Below are positions 25,469-32,723 of a stretch of DNA of 32,723 nucleotides, piece after piece (the first letter of the stretch is position 1; every line of letters begins with the position of its first letter). The DNA comes from DASZCR01 sp035942915. GTDB lineage: Bacteria; Acidobacteriota; Blastocatellia; Pyrinomonadales; Pyrinomonadaceae. The DNA lies in contig DASZCR010000104.1 of assembly GCA_035942915.1 (NCBI GenBank), forward strand, positions 1-32,723. The letters run 5' to 3'. The notes under the pieces are model-generated. The model saw only the letters and a program-made list of their open reading frames with translations, was not told the DNA's origin and searched no databases. A program made the translations under genes and the position numbers.

Positions 25469-26299
25469 GTGAAGCTGACGATTCTCTATTTTGACGACGA
25501 GCCGACTATCCTCGAAAACTTCTGGGAGATGTTCGACGGCCAGCATGAAGTGCTGACGACGACTTCGCTGGCCGAGGCGCGGCGCATCGTCCGCGAACGC
25601 GCTCCGGACATCATTATCAGCGACCAGCGGATGCCAGAGATTGAAGGCACGGAGTTTTTGCGCGAAGTCGCCTTGCTTCAGCCGAACTGTCTCCGCATCC
25701 TCGTCACAGGCCATGCGCAGATGAGCGACGTGCTGATTGAAATCAGCACCGGCATCATCAACTTCTTCATCCCCAAACCCTGGACGGAGGAGTACATGAG
25801 CATGGTGCTCGAACGTGCCGGGATGCTTCTCATGTCACCGGCGCGCATGAACCGTCCCGAGAGCGAGCGACGCATCGCCCCGCGCCACAAGGCGCGACTT
25901 GAAAGCAGCGTCCTGATGATTGCCGCGAAAGAGACCGCCGCCGGTCACAAAGAACAGATGTTGACGCTGACCGGCTATACGCATGACATCAGCGAGTCGG
26001 GCGTCGGTCTGATTGTCGCGGCCGAAGACATGGAGGCGTTGGACAGTTTAGGCGCGACCTATACGCTGCGCCTCGTCCTGACCTTGCCCAAAGGCCCCGT
26101 CGAGTTGCTCATCACTCCCGTCCGATATCAACAACTCGAAGAGGGCAGAGAGTATCTCATCGGCGCGCAGATTACAGACATGAGCGGGCGCGACCGCGTG
26201 CGATACATGGAGTACATCAGCGAACAATCTTCCGACAACATCTTGCCATCCTCTCTCTGCGCCAAGCCCCTTCCGCATGCCTATGCGTTCTTAGACTAA
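25469..26299 (+). CDS. Response regulator with receiver and PilZ domains
   Basis: The GTG start follows AAGGGG at 7 bases. A 276-residue product. The receiver (1-120) has FDDEP, Asp52 in IIISDQRMPEIEG, and Lys in FIPKPW. The PilZ domain begins near residue 134 with ERRIAPRHK, the RxxxR cyclic-di-GMP contact, and continues with HDISESGVGL (residues 172-181), the DxSxxG motif. It should therefore link phosphorylation to c-di-GMP binding, with output probably through protein contact because there is no DNA-binding domain. It is the last gene of the plus-strand signalling run and starts 12 bases after the FecR gene, so the two are likely co-transcribed. Confidence 0.93.
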   Translation: MKLTILYFDDEPTILENFWEMFDGQHEVLTTTSLAEARRIVRERAPDIIISDQRMPEIEGTEFLREVALLQPNCLRILVTGHAQMSDVLIEISTGIINFFIPKPWTEEYMSMVLERAGMLLMSPARMNRPESERRIAPRHKARLESSVLMIAAKETAAGHKEQMLTLTGYTHDISESGVGLIVAAEDMEALDSLGATYTLRLVLTLPKGPVELLITPVRYQQLEEGREYLIGAQITDMSGRDRVRYMEYISEQSSDNILPSSLCAKPLPHAYAFLD

Positions 26300-26317
26300 A
26301 GCAAGCCTTTCAAAGAC

Positions 26318-26992
26318 TCATTTCGGATTCGGCGGGGCCGCCGCCGCCTGGTCTATCAGGCGCACCAGCCGGCTCGGCTCCGTCAGCCCAAAGGCGCGAA
26401 TCCACACGCCTTTCTCCGCGCTGCCGATGAAAACGATGGGCGTGTGTTCTCCCTTGCCGGTTGCACCCCCTGTGAAAGCCTTGATGATTCTGTCGATGTC
26501 GTTCTTGCGCCCGGTGATAAATGTCCAGCCTGACCGTGCGCCAAACATTTTCCCCCACGCTTTGAGCCGCTCCGGTGTGTCATTCTCAGGGTCTAAGCTG
26601 ACCGAGATGAGGCTCACGTCTTTTCCTAATCGGTCGCCGAGTAAGCCCTGTAGCCGGGCGAGGTTTTCCCCCAGCATCGGGCAACTCTCTTCGCAGGTGG
26701 CGAACATGAAACTGACGAAAGCCAGCTTGCCTGCCACCAAGTCCGTATAGAACTTGATGGGTTTTCCATCCTGATTTAAAACCTCCACGTCAGGAACATT
26801 TATCTTCGAGTCCGGCTTATTCTTGTCCGGCGCGGTGGTCGTGCGCTGTCGCGGCGGCGGCTGTAGAGCCTTTCCGCCCGCGTATGAATGAGGCGTGGAG
26901 CATGAAAGCATGATGCCGACCGAGATGAGCATCGTCATGCCTTTCATGAGACGGTTCGGGAAAAATCCTTTCAAGCCCTCAACCTTCAACAT
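26318..26992 (-). CDS. SCO1/SenC-family copper chaperone-like protein
   Basis: The start ATG at 26992 has a near-perfect AGGAGG eight bases upstream. A 224-residue product. The N-terminal hydrophobic stretch (MLISVGIMLSCS) could be a lipoprotein signal with Cys31. The thioredoxin-like domain carries CEESC (Cys100, Cys104) and a conserved His183 in GEHTPIVFIG, the three copper ligands of SCO proteins, with VSLDPENDTPERLKAWG also typical of the family. SCO proteins deliver copper to cytochrome oxidase or other cuproenzymes outside the cytoplasm. It lies 95 bases downstream of a copper radical oxidase gene on the same strand, so that enzyme is the likely client. A general thiol-redox role is the alternative. 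Confidence 0.92.
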   Translation of the reverse strand: MLKVEGLKGFFPNRLMKGMTMLISVGIMLSCSTPHSYAGGKALQPPPRQRTTTAPDKNKPDSKINVPDVEVLNQDGKPIKFYTDLVAGKLAFVSFMFATCEESCPMLGENLARLQGLLGDRLGKDVSLISVSLDPENDTPERLKAWGKMFGARSGWTFITGRKNDIDRIIKAFTGGATGKGEHTPIVFIGSAEKGVWIRAFGLTEPSRLVRLIDQAAAAPPNPK

Positions 26993-27087
26993 ACCTTTCA
27001 CCTCCTATCTGCTAACCATTGACGCAGACATTCTGAAACGCATCCTTCTCCGCGTCGAAGCCGGACGGCCGGAGCGCGGCGATTGCT

Positions 27088-29643
27088 CTAGAGACTGAAG
27101 ACGCTGCCGCCTAATCGAAGCCACTCCGACCACGTGCTGCTGCCGGGCGAAGTCTGACGTTTGTAGTACAGCGCGTTGTCCGTCCCTCTGACAATGACTG
27201 CTACACGGCCGTCCGAGTTTCGTTCTGCCACAGGGCCGGACGTGAGGACGCCCTCCAGTCCAGACCAACCCGTCCACGTACTGCTGCCCGCAGAGGTTTG
27301 CAGGTTATGGTGCAGCGCATTGTCCGTCCCACGCGCGAAGACTTCCAAGCGTCCGTCGGCATTGCTCTTGACGAAGGGCGCAGACGTGATGACACCGCCC
27401 AAGCCGACCCATCCAGTCCAAGTGCTACTGCCCGGTGATGTCTGCCGGTTGTGATGCAGCCCGTTGTCCGTCCCGCGCACGAAGAGTTCCAAACGCCCGT
27501 CGAGGTTTCGTTCTACGGCGGGGCCGGATGTGAGAATGCCGCCGAGACTGCTCCACGCCGTCCAGTTATTGCTGCCCGGCGTGGTCTGCGCGATGTGTTG
27601 CAGACTGTTATCCGCCCCCCTGACGAAGACCTCCAAGCGACCGTCCGAATTAGCTATGACGACGGGCGCAGAGGCGAGCGACCCGCCCAGACTGACCCAT
27701 CCTGACCAAGTGCTGCTCCCCGGTGCCGTCTGCCAGTTGTGATACAGGTGATTGTCTATCCCGCGCACGAAGGCTTCTAAACGGCCGTCTGCATTGATGA
27801 CGACGGCAGGGTCAGATGAGAGGATGCCGCCGAGGCTTGACCAACCCGACCACGCGTCGCCGTTGGCCGCGTTCTGCCGCCTGTGATAGAGGCTGTTGTC
27901 CGTCCCGCGCGCGAAGGCTTCGAGGCGGCCGTCGCGGTTTGCGATGACGACGGGATTAGAGGTCAGGACACCGCCCAGATTGAACGGGAGCGACCACGTA
28001 TTGCTTCCCGCAGAGGTCTGCCGTTGGTGATAGAGTGCATTGTCTGCCCCGCGATAAAAGACATCCAATCGTCCGTCCGCATTACGAGCGACGCGCACAC
28101 CTGATTCGGGTTCGATTGATTGAACCTTGATGATGCGCGCCACAGACGGCACGCCGTTACCATTCAGGATGAACAGCATGTAGTGGCCGGGCGGGCACAC
28201 GTTCCCGTTGGCAGGAGCATCGACGAGGAGGCCGCCTGCCGACAGCCTGAATCTCAAGCGATTGATTCGCTGGTTCTGATTGAACGCGTGCGTCACGGAC
28301 GACAGGCGCACCAACGTCACCTTCGCGATGCTCGCCGCGTTGGGCGTCGCGACGTAAAACGGCTGACCGTAGTTGACGGTCGAGGGCGCGAAGGTGGTTG
28401 TCGGCCGCGAACCTTTGAACAGGTACGGCGGCGAATAAATCTCCGCGTCGAAGTGATTATCATCTCCGCCGGTGGCCGCAGGCATCCCGCCTCCCGCCGA
28501 CAGCACCCTCCCGTCCGGGAGCAGAACAGCAGTCGAATGATAGAGCCGCCTGACCTGCATGCTCGCCATCGTTGACCACGTTTCGGTGGCCGGGTCCCAC
28601 ATTTCTGCGGGGAGCACAGACCCGACGGCGTTGTTGAAGTCGCCCCCGCTGGTTCCTCCCGTCACCAACACCTTGCCGTCCGGCAGTAGTGTGGCGTTCA
28701 AATGTCGTCGGCTGAAGGCCATCGGCGCTACGTATCGCCACGCCGGTGAAGGTGCGTTGAGGTCAATGACCTCGGCCGTGTTGGTCGGAGGCTGGCTACC
28801 GCCTGCTATCAACACTTTGCCGTCGTCATACATGACGCACGACCCTGAGTCGCGGTAACCGAAATTACTGGTCGGCCCAGTACGCCATGCGCCGAGTCCC
28901 TTCGTATCGAGGGATTGTGTGAACTGGTCGGGGCCTGCGTTAAAGACCGTGCCATCCGGGGCGAACAGCATCCATGGATAGAGTGACAGCCGGAAGTTGG
29001 CATTATTGAGTGAACGCCAGCCCCCAGTCGTTTGCCAGACCTGCGGAATCGAGTTATTGACGATGTGACGTGTGCCATTAGGATTGAGCGTGCCGTCCCA
29101 GTAGTTACCCGAAACCACCAGCATCTCGCCGTTGCCGAGCGCCGTTGCCGTCGGATACCAACGCCCCGCATTCATATCGGCGAGACGCGCCCAACTATTC
29201 GTGTTGGCATCGAAGACGTTTGTGTGCGGTTCGCCAACCCCGTTATCGAAGTGATGTCCCCCAAGGACGAACAGCCTGCCGTCCGGCAAAAGTGCGTGGC
29301 CGCTGCAAAACATGTGCGTGTTGGGGTTGAGAACAGATGTGAAACTCCCGTTAGACGGGTCCCACAAATAGGTCTGCGTACTGAGCTGCGCCCCATTGCT
29401 TTGCCAGGCCATCACCTTACCGTTAGGCAGTACGTGCGTATGGATGGCGACGATAGGCCACGTTGCAGGCGCAGACCACTGCCCGACTACCGACGAGTCT
29501 GTTTGTAAGACGGCCGCAGCAGTGGCGGCTCTGGTCGTTAAAGGGGCAACACTTAGTAGAGAGACGACGAGCAGCAGCAGGCAAGTAATCAAACAAACTT
29601 GGAAGGCGAGTTGAGCAGGAGCAGAGCGTGAGACTTGGGACAT
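27088..29643 (-). CDS. Secreted copper radical oxidase (galactose/glyoxal oxidase type) fused to propeller lectin
   Basis: The ATG at 29643 follows AGAGAGG. An 851-residue product with a signal peptide (CLITCLLLLVVSLLSVAPLTTRA). Residues 50-510 form a kelch-type galactose-oxidase-like domain plus the C-terminal DUF1929-type Ig fold. All copper-site residues can be placed: Cys113 in HMFCSGH (thioether partner), Tyr163 in GRWYPT, Tyr368-His369 in RRLYHST and His452 in VTHAFNQ. This predicts a Tyr-Cys radical enzyme that oxidises alcohols or aldehydes to give H2O2. Residues 515-851 are seven repeats of about 48 residues with the core DGRLExFxRGTDNxLYH and a W.GW..LGG strand, like PLL/PHL propeller lectins, probably binding carbohydrate. 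The SCO1-like gene follows. Substrate is unknown. Confidence 0.93.
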   Translation of the reverse strand: MSQVSRSAPAQLAFQVCLITCLLLLVVSLLSVAPLTTRAATAAAVLQTDSSVVGQWSAPATWPIVAIHTHVLPNGKVMAWQSNGAQLSTQTYLWDPSNGSFTSVLNPNTHMFCSGHALLPDGRLFVLGGHHFDNGVGEPHTNVFDANTNSWARLADMNAGRWYPTATALGNGEMLVVSGNYWDGTLNPNGTRHIVNNSIPQVWQTTGGWRSLNNANFRLSLYPWMLFAPDGTVFNAGPDQFTQSLDTKGLGAWRTGPTSNFGYRDSGSCVMYDDGKVLIAGGSQPPTNTAEVIDLNAPSPAWRYVAPMAFSRRHLNATLLPDGKVLVTGGTSGGDFNNAVGSVLPAEMWDPATETWSTMASMQVRRLYHSTAVLLPDGRVLSAGGGMPAATGGDDNHFDAEIYSPPYLFKGSRPTTTFAPSTVNYGQPFYVATPNAASIAKVTLVRLSSVTHAFNQNQRINRLRFRLSAGGLLVDAPANGNVCPPGHYMLFILNGNGVPSVARIIKVQSIEPESGVRVARNADGRLDVFYRGADNALYHQRQTSAGSNTWSLPFNLGGVLTSNPVVIANRDGRLEAFARGTDNSLYHRRQNAANGDAWSGWSSLGGILSSDPAVVINADGRLEAFVRGIDNHLYHNWQTAPGSSTWSGWVSLGGSLASAPVVIANSDGRLEVFVRGADNSLQHIAQTTPGSNNWTAWSSLGGILTSGPAVERNLDGRLELFVRGTDNGLHHNRQTSPGSSTWTGWVGLGGVITSAPFVKSNADGRLEVFARGTDNALHHNLQTSAGSSTWTGWSGLEGVLTSGPVAERNSDGRVAVIVRGTDNALYYKRQTSPGSSTWSEWLRLGGSVFSL
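27100..28095 (-). repeat. Seven lectin propeller repeats
   Basis: Seven consecutive repeats of about 144 bases encode DGRLEVFxRGTDNxLYH ... SSTWxGWxxLGGxLTS. Seven copies fit one closed seven-bladed propeller. The repeats are well conserved in protein but not identical in DNA. Confidence 0.85.
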
Positions 29644-30053
29644 GGGGAAACCTCTCTCTGGGACTTTGCAACGCAAGGCCGCTTTGCGACAGACCTTGCG
29701 CGACGATGCGATAGACTACTGTGTTGTCAAACACCCACGTCATCCTTGTTGAATATATGAGAAGCAACACGCATACCAATCACCTTGCCGCTCTCATACA
29801 TGCTCTTTTGGAGAAAGAGTGGAATTTAAGTCTTCGCTGGAATTGCAAGGCGTCCACAGGGAAAGACAGATTCGCGTTGCGGGCGGTTACTTTTGTTGAC
29901 GCAACCTATCTACTTAACTTTGAAGGAGAGAAGTTCACCAAAGAGACTATCCCACTCGCTATGTCGTCATTTTACTTCCCTTCCCCATCCATTTTGGGGC
30001 TATAGGAGCTTTTTTGTTGTAATTTCTCATTCAATTATGATATATCCCCCGCC
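29644..30053. other. Intergenic region between divergent genes
   Basis: About 410 bases separate the minus-strand oxidase from the plus-strand ATPase. A plus-strand frame at 29721-30005 has no ribosome site and no recognisable motif and is treated as chance. A TTGACA on the minus strand near 29729 has no good -10 partner. The sequence near 30000 becomes AT-rich and holds the promoter proposed for the ATPase gene. Confidence 0.45.
30014..30041 (+). promoter_or_regulatory. Sigma-70-type promoter for the AAA ATPase gene
   Basis: TTGTTG (30014-30019) and TATGAT (30036-30041) are separated by 16 bases in AT-rich sequence. The ATG at 30054 is only 12 bases after the -10 box, so a normal start point near 30048 leaves about five bases of leader. 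No ribosome site precedes the ATG, which fits a leaderless mRNA. Confidence 0.5.
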
Positions 30054-30869
30054 ATGACCGGAACAGCAACAATTGCCGACTCCGTTCTCGCGCAATACGG
30101 TCTAGCCGAAGACCCCTTCTCTCTCTCACCCGACCCAAGATTTCTCTATCTGACGAACCAGCACAAGGCAGCCCTCGCCAAACTGCGCTACGTGATGGAG
30201 CGGCGGCAGGGCTTTGCGGTTCTCTACGGCGATATCGGTCACGGAAAGAGCACACTTATCCGACGTCTCTTTGGTATCTACAGAGGACAAACGACTTACG
30301 AGAGTGTGCTGATTACCAATCCGGATTACCCGACGGCTCTACAACTCCTCAAGCGCCTCACAGACGAATTCGGCCTCGCCCGCCGCCCCTCAAAACTCGA
30401 CCAGATGCAGGAACTCGAAGGCCACTTGGTCGAGCGATTCAGCGAGGATAAAAACGTTATTGTCCTCATTGACGAGGCACAGATGATGCGCGGCGAGCAA
30501 TTCGAGCTTATCCGGCAGATTACCAACTTTGAATCCGACGATAACAAGCTCGTGCAGATAGTCTTGGCCGGACAGAACAACCTGCGTAACAAGCTCAAAC
30601 TCAAGCGTGCGCTCCTCTCACGCGCGGCAGCAGTCGCCACACTCGACCCACTCACCCCCGAAGAGACCGCAGATATGATCTCTTTCCGTCTGACGGTCGC
30701 CGGTCGGCATGAGCCGCTCTTCACGCCTGATGCACACGAGTTCATCTACGAAAGGTCGAAGGGTGTGCCGCGCGAAGTGATTAAGGTCTGTATGAATGCA
30801 TTAGCCATCGGCGGCTTGATGGAAGAGGACTTGATAACGGCGGAGGTGGTACGTGAATCAATCGAATAA
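30054..30869 (+). CDS. ExeA/GspA-type AAA ATPase
   Basis: A 271-residue product with the ExeA-like pattern: N-terminal YGLAEDPFSLSPDPRFLYLT, Walker A GDIGHGKST (residues 59-67), Walker B VIVLIDEAQ (Asp140, Glu141) and a sensor region with LRNKLKLKRALLSRA. The C-terminal lid has GVPREVIKVCMNAL. Such proteins use ATP to remodel partners; relatives include ExeA in type II secretion and TniB/MuB helpers of transposases. No transposase or secretion gene lies next to it here. It overlaps by 17 bases the next gene, a winged-helix protein, which is probably its partner, as in a DNA-maintenance or transposition-helper module. It lacks an obvious ribosome site (see promoter). Confidence 0.9.
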   Translation: MTGTATIADSVLAQYGLAEDPFSLSPDPRFLYLTNQHKAALAKLRYVMERRQGFAVLYGDIGHGKSTLIRRLFGIYRGQTTYESVLITNPDYPTALQLLKRLTDEFGLARRPSKLDQMQELEGHLVERFSEDKNVIVLIDEAQMMRGEQFELIRQITNFESDDNKLVQIVLAGQNNLRNKLKLKRALLSRAAAVATLDPLTPEETADMISFRLTVAGRHEPLFTPDAHEFIYERSKGVPREVIKVCMNALAIGGLMEEDLITAEVVRESIE

Positions 30870-31881
30870 GAAAGGCTTCGCCGCTCTATACGACCTTCAA
30901 GAACGGAAAAAGCAGGCCAAAACAGAGTCACCACCACTCCCCACCACTCCCCACGACTCACCACCACTCCCCACCACTCCCCAGACATCGCTGCCGGTGG
31001 CCGAAGAGGTGCGTCCATCACCTGCGCCGGCGCGCGACTTCAATCGGCGCGCCAACAGCCTCGAACGAGACGCCATGCCACAGGGTCTCTTCCCAGGGTC
31101 CAGCAAGAAAATCTACGACGCGCTCTACCTGCGTTCGAGGGGGGCACATCCGCCACGTGCGCGAGTGCGTGCCTCACGACGCGATTTTCTGGACTGGACG
31201 GACATCAGAAATCTGAAGACAGTGGACGGACATCTCCGCTATTTGATGGGAGCCGGACTAATCATCAGGCATTGGGAGCTGGGTTCAACCGAAGGGTCAG
31301 AGTATGAGGTCAGGCTGCCGGAGGAGTTACCACGACTCACCACCACTCACCACCACTCCCCAGCAGACACCACTACTCAATTATCGGGTAGTGGGAATCC
31401 CCAATTTTCGGGGAGTGGTGGGTATAGTCAAACTATTGATTTAAAAGACACTTCTGACGACGACAAGACTTTTAAGACAAATACTGAGAGAAATGATGAT
31501 GAGGCTCTCGCCGATTTTGTGTTTGCGCTGAAAAAGGCTGCCAAAGAGGTCACAGGTCGGGAATCGACAGGAGCGGAAAAGCAGCGTTGGGCAGAGCTCG
31601 CTGACGTGCTCATTACCGAACTCAAAATTGCCGCAGGCCGCACCACCGTCTCCAGTGCGCCATCATTTTTAGCTGAACATCTACGCCGCCGACTCTGGAA
31701 AAAAGAGAAGCGCCAAATCGAAGCCGATGGGGCGCACACGCCACCATCTCCTCTAGTCCAAAATCTCGACGCCACGCAATGTCCGGACTGCTACGGAACG
31801 GGTATGTGGTATCCAGAAGGCTACGACAAAGGCGTCGCGCGCTGCCGCCACGAAAAGCTCTCCCCGAAGGAAGCCCCTTAA
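30853..31881 (+). CDS. Winged-helix and zinc-ribbon protein with repeat-encoded linkers
   Basis: The GTG start lies inside the end of the ATPase gene, so translation is probably coupled. A 342-residue product. Residues 24-44 are a Pro-rich linker (PPLPTTPHDSPPLPTTPQ). Residues 80-150 look like a winged helix: SKKIYDALYLRSRGAHPP, then RRDFLDWTDIRNLKTVDGHL and LMGAGLIIRHWELGSTEG. A second low-complexity linker at 155-190 (TTTHHHSPADTTTQLSGSG) leads to a helical domain and a C-terminal CPDCYGTGMW ... VARCRH cluster that may bind zinc. Both linkers are encoded by 10-bp DNA repeats that continue as inverted copies. It is probably a DNA-binding partner of the ATPase. Replication initiation or transposition targeting are both possible; the family is not recognised. 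Confidence 0.75.
   Translation: MNQSNKKGFAALYDLQERKKQAKTESPPLPTTPHDSPPLPTTPQTSLPVAEEVRPSPAPARDFNRRANSLERDAMPQGLFPGSSKKIYDALYLRSRGAHPPRARVRASRRDFLDWTDIRNLKTVDGHLRYLMGAGLIIRHWELGSTEGSEYEVRLPEELPRLTTTHHHSPADTTTQLSGSGNPQFSGSGGYSQTIDLKDTSDDDKTFKTNTERNDDEALADFVFALKKAAKEVTGRESTGAEKQRWAELADVLITELKIAAGRTTVSSAPSFLAEHLRRRLWKKEKRQIEADGAHTPPSPLVQNLDATQCPDCYGTGMWYPEGYDKGVARCRHEKLSPKEAP
30931..30983 (+). repeat. 10-bp direct repeats, first array
   Basis: CCACCACTCC repeats with exact 10-base phasing: 30931, 30941, 30951 (degenerate, CCACGACTCA), 30961, 30971 and a partial at 30981. The period is not a multiple of three, so the encoded peptide repeats only every 30 bases. Confidence 0.85.
31330..31421 (+). 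repeat. 10-bp repeats, second array with inverted copies
   Basis: The same unit recurs at 31330, 31340, 31350, 31360 and 31370. CCACCACTCCCC at 31350-31361 is exactly complementary to GGGGAGTGGTGG at 31410-31421. Nested inside, CCACTAC (31370-31376) pairs with GTAGTGG (31388-31394). This gives a potential large stem or paired protein-binding sites. Confidence 0.85.
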
Positions 31882-32011
31882 CAGACATTTGTAGGCTATC
31901 CTCGACAACAAGGCCGTTTCACGCTTCGCATGACTCTTGCTTTAGACTTCCGCACTATCTGCAACGGAGGAGAACGGGAGAGGCAAGCAACAGAGCGGGA
32001 AGGGAAGAGAA

Positions 32012-32131
32012 GTGCTTAAAGGTTTGGATGTTTCACGAGCGATTATTGCAGGTAGAATCAGCGAAAGATTATTCACGAAAGAGCTAGGTTTCACAAACTC
32101 AATGGTTGTGTGCCCTTTAGCTTATAACTGA
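32012..32131 (+). CDS. Possible small ORF
   Basis: A GTG start preceded by GGAAGGGAAGAGAA opens a 39-residue frame, beginning VLKGLDVSRAIIAGRISERL. Composition looks protein-like and the purine-rich site is strong, but nothing is recognised. It may also be the remnant of a larger gene, since it is followed directly by the CHAT remnant. The rest of 31882-32011 holds nothing recognisable. Confidence 0.25.
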   Translation: MLKGLDVSRAIIAGRISERLFTKELGFTNSMVVCPLAYN

Positions 32132-32553
32132 AGGCTGTGTTACAAAATAGCCGCGCGGGGGCCGAAGATCATTATGTCCCGGCCACGTTCAGCGGCAGAT
32201 ACACTGGACAGTACAGCCGTTTAATGCGAGCGGATAACCGCCCCTTGATTGTTCTTAATGCCTGCTAGACGGGACGTGAGCGCTACAGCCTTACCGGCAG
32301 CAGTAGCTTCGCCGAAGCGTTCCTTAAAGGCGGCGCAGGCGCTTTCGTCGGCACCCTATGGTCGGTCGGAGACAGCCCGGCGCGCGGCTTCACGGAAACG
32401 CTTTATCAAGAGCTTCGCGGCCGCCCGATGCGCTACCCGCCGAACCTTGCCGACGCGGTCATCGTTGCGCGCGAACAGGCGCGTTGCGCGGGTGATGCGA
32501 CTTGGCTCATCTACGCTGTTTACGGTCACCCGCATATGAAACTCACTGGTTAA
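32128..32553 (+). pseudogene. CHAT-domain protease remnant with nonsense codon
   Basis: One frame, with a TAG at 32266-32268, reads as the C-terminal part of a CHAT (caspase-like) domain. RPLIVLNAC ends exactly at the catalytic Cys; the TAG follows where NACETG would carry Glu (GAG to TAG would be one change), then TGRERYSLTGSSSFAEAFLK, GGAGAFVGTLWSVGDSPARG and FTETLYQELRG, and a WLIYAVYGHP ending, all typical of CHAT. The N-terminal half, including the catalytic His (HFAGHA-type), is absent from the window, so the gene is both truncated and stopped. CHAT proteases often act in regulated proteolysis or immunity. Confidence 0.75.
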
Positions 32554-32584
32554 TGCCGCGCTTGGGAGGGTTGTAGCAGGGCCC

Positions 32585-32722
32585 CTATTGGGCCTCTCTT
32601 ATTCCTAAGAGGGCCTTCATAAAAGTAAGCACGCCCCGAATAATTTCACGGAATCGGTCATCGTCTGTCGCAGTGTCAGAGCCATGGACTCCTTGCGGGT
32701 GGTTGGCAATGATGAGCGCAGC
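32585..32722 (-). CDS. C-terminal tail of unidentified protein (partial)
   Basis: The minus-strand frame entering from the right edge encodes 45 residues before a TAG: AALIIANHPQGVHGSDTATD, then DDRFREIIRGVLTFM and KALLGIREAQ. Composition looks like real protein. The ANHPQG followed by a C-terminal LLGI faintly recalls the RadC/JAB motif HNHPSG..., but the tail is too short and divergent to assign. It is convergent with the CHAT remnant. Confidence 0.4.
   Translation of the reverse strand, partial: AALIIANHPQGVHGSDTATDDDRFREIIRGVLTFMKALLGIREAQ
32591..32615. other. Hairpin at convergent gene ends
   Basis: GGCCTCTCTTA and TAAGAGGGCC form a stem with one bulged base and a TTCC loop. No T-run follows on either strand, so it is not a clear intrinsic terminator. 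It overlaps the last codons of the minus-strand partial gene. Confidence 0.3.
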
Positions 32723-32723
32723 A

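Noticed and set aside
29721..30005. 94-residue plus-strand frame between oxidase and ATPase
   Set aside because: There is no ribosome site, no motif and unusual composition. It spans an AT-rich intergenic region and is more likely chance.
30931..31421. CRISPR array
   Set aside because: The repeat unit is 10 bases without spacers and lies inside a coding frame, so it is not a CRISPR array.
30054..31881. Tn7/Mu-like transposon core (TniB and TniQ)
   Set aside because: The ATPase is similar in type, but no DDE transposase is nearby, no element ends or target duplications were seen, and the second protein is a winged helix with a single short Cys cluster rather than a TniQ zinc-finger protein.

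Overview
The window looks like a chromosomal segment of an Acidobacteriota bacterium, most likely class Blastocatellia (Pyrinomonadaceae-like). This is inferred from moderately high GC, YD-repeat proteins with a CGCAGG insert, a subtilase ending in ILASD repeats, and FecR, PilZ and CHAT genes. No rRNA or tRNA gene was seen, so the placement is not proven.

Region 1 (1-9544) is a polymorphic-toxin style RHS locus. The 3' end of a large RHS/YD-repeat gene is followed by small secreted or membrane genes and many broken pieces. The sequence encoding the base of the RHS tip is duplicated 3 kb downstream, in front of a different C-terminal domain that lacks the RHS shaft: a silent orphan tip cassette. 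This tip overlaps by 4 nt a four-helix membrane protein, a candidate immunity protein. Three putative metallopeptidase segments are present, one inside the RHS tip and two detached. The RHS copy has lost the first His of HExxH. A block of secreted OmpA-like gene, then HExxH segment, then accessory genes occurs twice, and the second copy is decaying through an in-frame stop, frameshifts and fragments.

Region 2 (9545-13708) holds a secretin-like exported protein and a patatin-type phospholipase with two membrane helices, in tandem. Region 3 (13834-17500, minus strand) holds a luciferase-like monooxygenase, an aldo/keto reductase, a membrane-anchored coiled-coil protein and an atypical DapB. A 118-bp intergenic element with 11-bp inverted ends and five RAATCARA repeats lies between the last two.

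Region 4 (17775-26299, plus strand) is a signalling cluster: an NtrC-type sigma-54 activator, a secreted subtilase with hexapeptide repeats, a membrane hybrid histidine kinase, a secreted helical protein, a FecR-domain protein and a receiver-PilZ regulator. Region 5 (26318-29643, minus strand) pairs a copper radical oxidase fused to a seven-repeat propeller lectin with a downstream SCO1-type copper chaperone, which suggests a metallation partner.

Region 6 (30054-32723) has an ExeA-type AAA ATPase that appears to be leaderless, overlapping a winged-helix/zinc protein whose linkers are built from 10-bp phased DNA repeats. It ends with a CHAT protease remnant broken by a stop codon right after the catalytic Cys, and the tail of an unidentified minus-strand gene.
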